DNA of 64,000 nucleotides from Chaunax sp. Z400. Its lineage: Eukaryota > Chordata > Actinopteri > Lophiiformes > Chaunacidae. The stretch is taken from assembly GCA_037577475.1 (NCBI GenBank), contig CM075192.1, forward strand, positions 8,788,908-8,852,907, read 5' to 3'. Shown in pieces: positions 57,661 through 64,000 of the stretch (positions within the stretch are counted from its first letter, which is position 1; each line of letters begins with the position of its first letter). The translations under genes and the position numbers were made by a program. The notes under the pieces are model-generated. The model saw only the letters and a list, made by a program, of their open reading frames with translations. It was not told the origin of the DNA and did no database searches.

Positions 57661-60600
57661 ATAAGTTTGAGTTTATTTATATCAAGGGCCATGTGCAAAT
57701 ACATTAGTCTCAAAGAAGAGAAAAAAGATGCTTTGCACCAGATTTAGCTACAAGCTAATTTCCCTCTGCAGCCCGTGGGCAGGTGAACAAGAACATTCAT
57801 ACACAAACTATAACACACATGATTCCCAATCATACAATTAAACAGACGGTGTGCAAAATTACCTTCAAAATTTACTGCAGGAGCACTGTCTGTTTGTGCC
57901 AACGCATGAAAACAGTGCTTTTAGGTTTCATGAGGGCTTTTACCTCTTAACTTTTCTTCCCCACTTTGTCTTGAGAATACACTCTGGTTTCTGGTGGGAT
58001 CATGGAGTATAAATTAGATATGTGACTGACTCAAGTTCTCAAAAAAATTTTTTATTATGCCTTCACTTTGATAACAGAATGATGCAAATGCAGAGATCGA
58101 CATTTAAAGTTGTTCTTTCCTGAAGGGGTAAAGCTTTACTCTGCGAACCTATAATTTTACACTGAGAATCAACTTTTCAGTGGGAGATATGTTGGGCCCT
58201 ATTTAAAGGATCTAAAACACATGGTCTAGAGTCAATGGTGCAACTTCATTTGGGGCATGTCCTCCCTTTTGGCAGTTTAACGGCACATAATCTGGATGCA
58301 GTGCAAAGTGCAAGATGCATGTGTTTGGGTGTAACATTAATCAAACCATCAAAGTGTCATCGCCCATCCCCTTTAAAAGCTAGGAGCATCTACAGCTGGT
58401 GCATTGCTGCTTAAACAGCGGCACTCATCTAACCAAGGATCTGGTCCTTAGCCGTTTGACCCTCTGCCCCTGTCGTCTCTCATCCTCTGTCCCATTCACA
58501 ACTACATTTGTCTGTACAGTATATGAGCAAATGCACCTATATTTAACTGATGATGAGGAGGAGGAAGGATGCTGCGTGCCCCTGTGTGTGACAGGCCTAA
58601 TGTTACGCATAGATCCCAGGCTGCAGATCGGGCCGCCCAGGTCATATAATGTATTATTCAGATTAAGAGCAGATGGGATGCGATGTTAGGTAAAATAACA
58701 CATCATTAATGAAGAAAGCATTATATTATATTACCTGCATGGATCTCCTTGCAGCAGCAGAAACAATAAGTACGTCTCAGCAGTCAGTGCCATTTACGCA
58801 CAAGCACAGCAACTTAACAAATAATTTAAATCTAACAATACGCCACCAAGTTCTTATGTTGATAATGTTGTGTGTTCTTTTACACGTCCACAAGGCCATA
58901 CATACAGTAAAAAAATAATACTGTGAAATTGTTTGGAGTAAAGCAGCCAGCCTCTTGATCCATCCCGAGGCACTGATATACAGTATGTGCAGCTTAATGT
59001 CTATGCAGGTGTGAGTCTCAAAATAAAAGAAAGTAATTTGTTCAGGTAAGAGGCAAGTGAGCGAAAATGGGCATCTGGATTTCGATGATGTAAGAGCCTA
59101 TCAGTGCATCACTAGTATGTGTGCAAGAAAAATATAGCTTGATTGACTTTAGACCAGGTTTTTGTGGGCCACTGGCTCAGCTGCTTTTTGCTGCCTCAAG
59201 ATAATAATAATGCCAATAATGTTCCTGACCACACCATCTTAAGACCAACAGTACATTTACTACTAAACAATGTGGGCTCTGAGCTGGAGAATGACAACTG
59301 CGTGAGTCAGACACTATTTACATAGAAATTACTTCTGGATTGTTCAATTAGAAAGGACCATATGCATGTTTAAGAAAGTAGGTCATCGAACTTTGTGTGA
59401 CTATCTATCTAGATAGACAGCCATATTGTGGTCTTAAAAGAGGTGTTCCTTTTTTGGATGCTATTAGAACCCTGTTCAGGCTGACGTTGCGTGGAGCTGA
59501 AGGAGGAATTACATGATACCACCGAACTCTAAGCACTAAAATAGGTGGAAATTCTACTAACCTGGCAGGTGCAACATAACTAAGGGAAGAATGAGGGAGA
59601 TGTCGATCATTTAGTACGTCCAAAGTCCTGAGAGCAGATTTTATTAGGCAACATCTGGGGAAAAAATAGACATGTACAGTATATTGCTTGTTTATTGGCT
59701 CTAAGCGCCACTCAGTCTTTGAATTTAAAGCCTCCATCAGCCTTATTATAACAGAGATTGTGCCTCTCTACCTCCGTGATAAATGAAAGATAACTCATGG
59801 GTTTTGTGATAAATAGAAAGAACCCACTGCCTGCTGTCAAGGCTGTTCAATTATCGCTCTGTAAATGGGCCTAATCAGTCTGTGCATTCACATTTAGAAA
59901 CACACAGACATAAGCATAACACACCACACAAATATACACACATACACAAAGACGATACTAATACTGCATATAACTTCAGCTTTACCCCTTTGATCACCTA
60001 ATTTAACCACAAGGAAGATTAACTTCTCTGATTAATGGAGTACGCCTCTGTAAGCGACTGTGTGGTTTACAGAAGCTAAACATTTTGGGGGCTATGTACA
60101 TATTCTCTGTGTGCAGCTACACTGTGCTGCTGCTGTGCAAAGTCTTCTGCAATGATTTTCACAATGATTCATCTCATTAGGATATGTAATGTATGGTTTA
60201 TTGTCACTGAAACAGGACTACTTTGTTTAATTCAGGACTACTCTACTTAATTACAGCGGCATGCATGTTGTAGTCGATATTACTGGGCAAAGGCACTGCT
60301 GGTGCAGCTCCAAAGAAAAATAGAAGAGAAGATAATTTCAAGGTCACCTCTGTTTCACACATATTAAGAGATTTATAGTCCAAAAACACAGTGCAGGTCT
60401 GTTGCCACAAATGAGGGCATACTGACGGACCTATTCAGCATTTCCTCTCCTATGACACTTAAATGTTATGCTCTGACCTTGGACAATGACTTCATTTTTT
60501 TTTTTTTTTTAGGTTACATTTATCTCTGAAAAAAAAATGCTGTACCAGTATTTAATAAATGCAATTGATCTTGCTCCATGAATGGCTGATTTTCACATAA

Positions 60601-61199
60601 CAGAAGCGGAACGGACGTCTTGTGGCCTTTGTCAGCCTCTCCACCACTGATGTTTAAATCCTTAGCCTATTATGCGTTTGCTTTATACCCAATCACATGC
60701 CTGCTCTCACATACATGCACACTCACACACAAACTCAATAAGTCACTGTTGTCATTTTGAGGGACCTTTTTAAATGGATTCTGTAGATTAAATTTAATGG
60801 AAATGAAGACTGACTGTTTGCACTTGATTTGAAAATGAGTTATGTGTCTCAAGTTGTTTCACTCCACCCTTATTTCTGTAAACACATGGAAAGGGTACAT
60901 TCTCACTGCCCAGTGAGCAAACCGTTGTCCAGATGATGTCAAAAATATGTGATTTGGACAATGGTTTGCTACCTGCGTTACTAATACGACTGCATTAAAC
61001 AGAGAGCACACACTACATGCCCTTTTTACCTCTAAATCCCTCTAAGACATGTTTATATGCTTGTACCACACCTGTTCTTTAAAGAAGCAAAAAAGGATTG
61101 TTCATATATCTTGTAGTTGCTGGCGGGTAGGTAACAGCAGGGTACGGCCGTTTGGACGAATCAGGGCTTTAAGGGGTGTCAAGAAATACTGTGGGGCTG
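57661..61199. other. Unique non-coding sequence, no gene recognised
   Basis: No gene or complete element was found. A poly-T run lies at about 60496-60511. Confidence 0.5.
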
Positions 61200-61380
61200 T
61201 GTAGAGTTCAAGAAAGTTGAAAAGCGAGAAGGGGGAAGTGGGGAGGGAAAAGGGGGGAGAAAGAGTGAGGTGGTTGAGGGGTGAGTGTGGGGGAGTGTGA
61301 AGAAATCTCGTGGATTAGGGGAACTCCGAGGCGGTGTGTGTGTGTGTGGCAAAACAGGAAGGAAGGAAGGAAGGAAGTAG
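61200..61380 (+). repeat. Purine-rich G-tract region with (GGAA)n
   Basis: The plus strand is mostly G and A (GGGGGAAGTGGGGAGGG, AAAAGGGGGGAG, GTGTGGGGGAGTG) up to about 61320, followed by a short GT run and five GGAA units at 61357-61377. The minus strand frames here are Pro/Ser-rich by composition only. Several GGG runs close together could form G-quadruplexes. Confidence 0.8.
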
Positions 61381-64000
61381 GAAGGCATAGTTTAAGAAAA
61401 GACAGAGTGAGGAGAAATTAAGATAACAGCAGATGATGTGTTGAGGGAAACAGAGGAGTGTAGAGAGGCTAAAGGGAGAGGATGAAGGGCAAAAGGAGAG
61501 GGGATACACAGATGCACAAAAAAGGGGTGCAAATCCTGCAAATTGACAAAAGCTGCACTCGGCAGCCCCTCGGCTCTCATCAAGCTTGTCCTCATGAGCT
61601 TAACTGTACAGTTCAGTTCAAACAGATGACCCATCATAACTAAAGCAAAAGTTAGGACAGCAGTTAGTGCGAGCTGCTGTCTCATGTATGTGCATGGATG
61701 CATGCTGCTGCTCCCTGAGTGGACAGTCTATAAAATGCTTTCAGGCCTAAATCTTTCCATAAAAACACAAGATTTAGTTCATTTGAGCCCACTGCCCAAA
61801 CTAACGCAGATTATGGGTGATTTGAGGGCGTCGGCTCTACAATCAGGTGGAAGGCCAACAGGCAGCATTGGGGTGTCCAAGCATGTTTTTTTCTGTAGCA
61901 CATCTGGCACTGTTGGCATCAATCAGCCCTTATCAGCAGCTGTTCAGCTGACTGCACATGCAGAGTATGTGGTGTATGTCATCAGTTAGAGAAAGCTGTC
62001 TTGGGCATGCAGAATTCCCTATTAGCAGTTCCTGTTTGTGATGTACCCATGTATGTACATACAAATATGACTGGATTACTTTAACACTGAAGATAAAAAA
62101 AAAAAATGTGAAGGGGCTGCAGCTATAGGGAGTGTTTACTTTTCTATTTCTTAACTTATATAAAAATGTTTATTCATCATGAACATTGCCACTGCTCTTT
62201 GGAGTTTGAATTACACTTTCCAAGGATAACACTGATTCTAAAAAATAATGTGTCATGTCTTTTGTGTTCAGATTTCATTGAATTATAGCTCTGAGAAGGG
62301 TTTCAAAGAACCTGAATTACCTGCATGAGCTGCTTGTTCCACCCACTACTGCTAGACACCCTATTTTGACCTATTTAGTGACATGGTAAATATGGACAAA
62401 TGCTAATCTGACTCATTATTATTTAATCTGACAATGCTTAGTAAATCATACTGTGGCGCGGCCATGGCAACCACAGGATATGGAGGAGCTAATTCTTTTT
62501 AGTGCTCTGAATAATAAGACAGCTCTTAATGAGAAATAATGGTGGTGAAACAACATCAGTTTATAACTTGGATTATCTGGCAAGCATTAATCAATAGTGT
62601 GAAGTTATTTAGCAAAAGCTGCAGTCTAGAAGTCTAGTAGATGCTTGATTACTGATGCATTCTTATGTCTTCTTGTGATGGTGGCTGTGACGGCTGTATG
62701 GCACACTGACATCACCAGGGAGCAAATGGTAGCATGTGTGAGTGTGGTGTGATCTCAGCAGTTCATCAGAGCAGGCTGGATGTTTATATGTTTGAATATA
62801 AATTGGATGATAAATATGTGTGCAAAATGTGAAATTATGGAGACAGTGACTACATATCTGTGTATATGTTGTGTATGTGTTTAAGTATTGTGTGTTCACA
62901 GGACGTGCATGTAAAACATCATGTTTTGTTAAACTCCTGGGTGATTTTCGAATAGAAATCCACAGAAGATGCACATCCTTCCTGCATTCCAGGGGAAGGA
63001 AAGATGCAAACAAATGCTGACTGTTTTGCCTGCTGCAATCGTTAGAAATGGAAGAGAAGCATCTTTGTGTATCACAGTCTTACTGTACTCGAGCAGTTGA
63101 GGCAAACTGGATCATTAACATGGAAAGTATAATCATTCTCTGCAACCTAAAATGAGCCCATTGTCAAAAATGATGATGAGGCACTTGGCTCCAGTTCAAA
63201 CCCCTCTGCGTTTATGAGTAACAATATATTCATGGAAGCCATGCTACGGTTTTCATAATTATTTTAGGTCATTTTCTCTTCAGTCGGAGAGCTGCAGTTA
63301 ATCAAGGCCAGTTTAACCCCACAACGTTCAGAGAGGAAGCTACTTGAGTGCCTTTCTGCAGCACGATTTCATTGGATTGCCTCAACATGAATATCAAATC
63401 CAAGTATGCAAAGCTAATACATCCTTTTGGATAACAATGCTCTCAAGCTGATGGATGGAATTATCTCCTTTGAATGATGGCTCCATGGAGAAAGATACAC
63501 CACTTAAAGATGGAGAGCGGAGGAGGGCGGTGCATCTACGTGAGACAACAATTTTACCCAAAAATGGTAAAGTTTTGTTGTGTTTTGGCCATTTGTTTAC
63601 ATCAGAATGACATTTTCTGGGCCTTAAAATGTAAACCTTTGAAAACAGGCTACAGAGTGTAATCTTTTGAAAATGCCATCCAACCATCGTGGTAAATATT
63701 TTGAGTTCTTCATCCTTTAAATTGATTTTTAAAAGGTTCAAGTCTTCCTTTTAAAATATAAAATTATATGAAGCTGGTTTTCAAGATGATTACATGAAAC
63801 ATGGTAATGAAATGCTTCATGTAAATACAAATTATGTACCTCTTTCAATATGTTTTTTATTTTTCCTGTCACCACATTAAAGCACATGATCATGGGTGTA
63901 GATTGAAATGGAAAATCGACTGATGAATTGCAATCCTCCCATATATGTTTTATTTATATGCTCTTCATTTCGTCATCTCCAGTACGACATCCAAGTTTTC
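61381..64000. other. Unique non-coding sequence, no gene recognised
   Basis: No supported gene. The segment 63540-63680 has CATTTTCTGGGCCTTAAAAT and TTGAAAATGCCATC, which faintly recall a hAT-type fish MITE; no ends are visible. Confidence 0.45.

Noticed and set aside
63490..63741. hAT-type MITE
   Set aside because: A few words (GGGCCTTAAAATG, TTGAAAATGCCATC) recall such elements, but no terminal repeats or target duplication can be drawn.

Overview
The window reads as non-coding nuclear DNA from a ray-finned fish, probably a spiny-rayed (percomorph) teleost. It is AT-rich, has vertebrate-style CA/GT, GA and TATA microsatellites, and holds remnants of repeat families I know from teleost genomes: a tRNA-derived SINE of the AFC type, a second tRNA-derived SINE, Rex1/L2/CR1-like LINE fragments, a Penelope-like element, a piggyBac-like MITE, a Tc1-type foldback and a PIF/Harbinger-like MITE. 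I found no intact host protein-coding gene, no rRNA, no functional tRNA, no CRISPR array and no bacterial operon structure. Almost every open frame is short and patternless. The open frames with recognisable content belong to broken transposable elements. All family names are recognised by eye, without a database search.

Layout. 1-7.2 kb: unique sequence with a Tc1-type foldback (2.2 kb), a hAT-like remnant (3.6-4.07 kb), a composite repeat (4.2-5.0 kb) and related fragments, then a purine tract. 7.2-20 kb: mostly unrecognised sequence with a short TIR element at 12.4 kb and a solitary 499-bp MITE at 17.2 kb. 20-31.4 kb: a transposon-like coding fragment, an LTR-like block, a SINE, an old dispersed repeat, a LINE tail, and a 1.6-kb GC-rich repeat (29.1-30.7 kb) split by a LINE 3' end. 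33.7-41.1 kb: a degenerate LINE 3' end, two LTR-like blocks, a piggyBac-like element, a long AT palindrome tract and a second composite repeat. 45.5-46.3 kb: a Penelope-like fragment with a GIY-YIG endonuclease remnant, a hammerhead-ribozyme-like motif, 94-bp inverted arms and a 16-bp target duplication. 47.6-57.7 kb: further LINE, SINE and DNA-transposon remnants. The rest is unrecognised.

There is no gene network here to describe; the structure comes from transposition and decay. I do not see a previously undescribed biological system. The observations most worth following are the Penelope-like insertion with its inverted arms and hammerhead-like RNA motif, the MITE lying at the identical position inside two copies of a larger repeat 36 kb apart, and the SINE and LINE tails that share a 3' sequence. 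Unique stretches could contain conserved regulatory elements, but that cannot be judged from one sequence.
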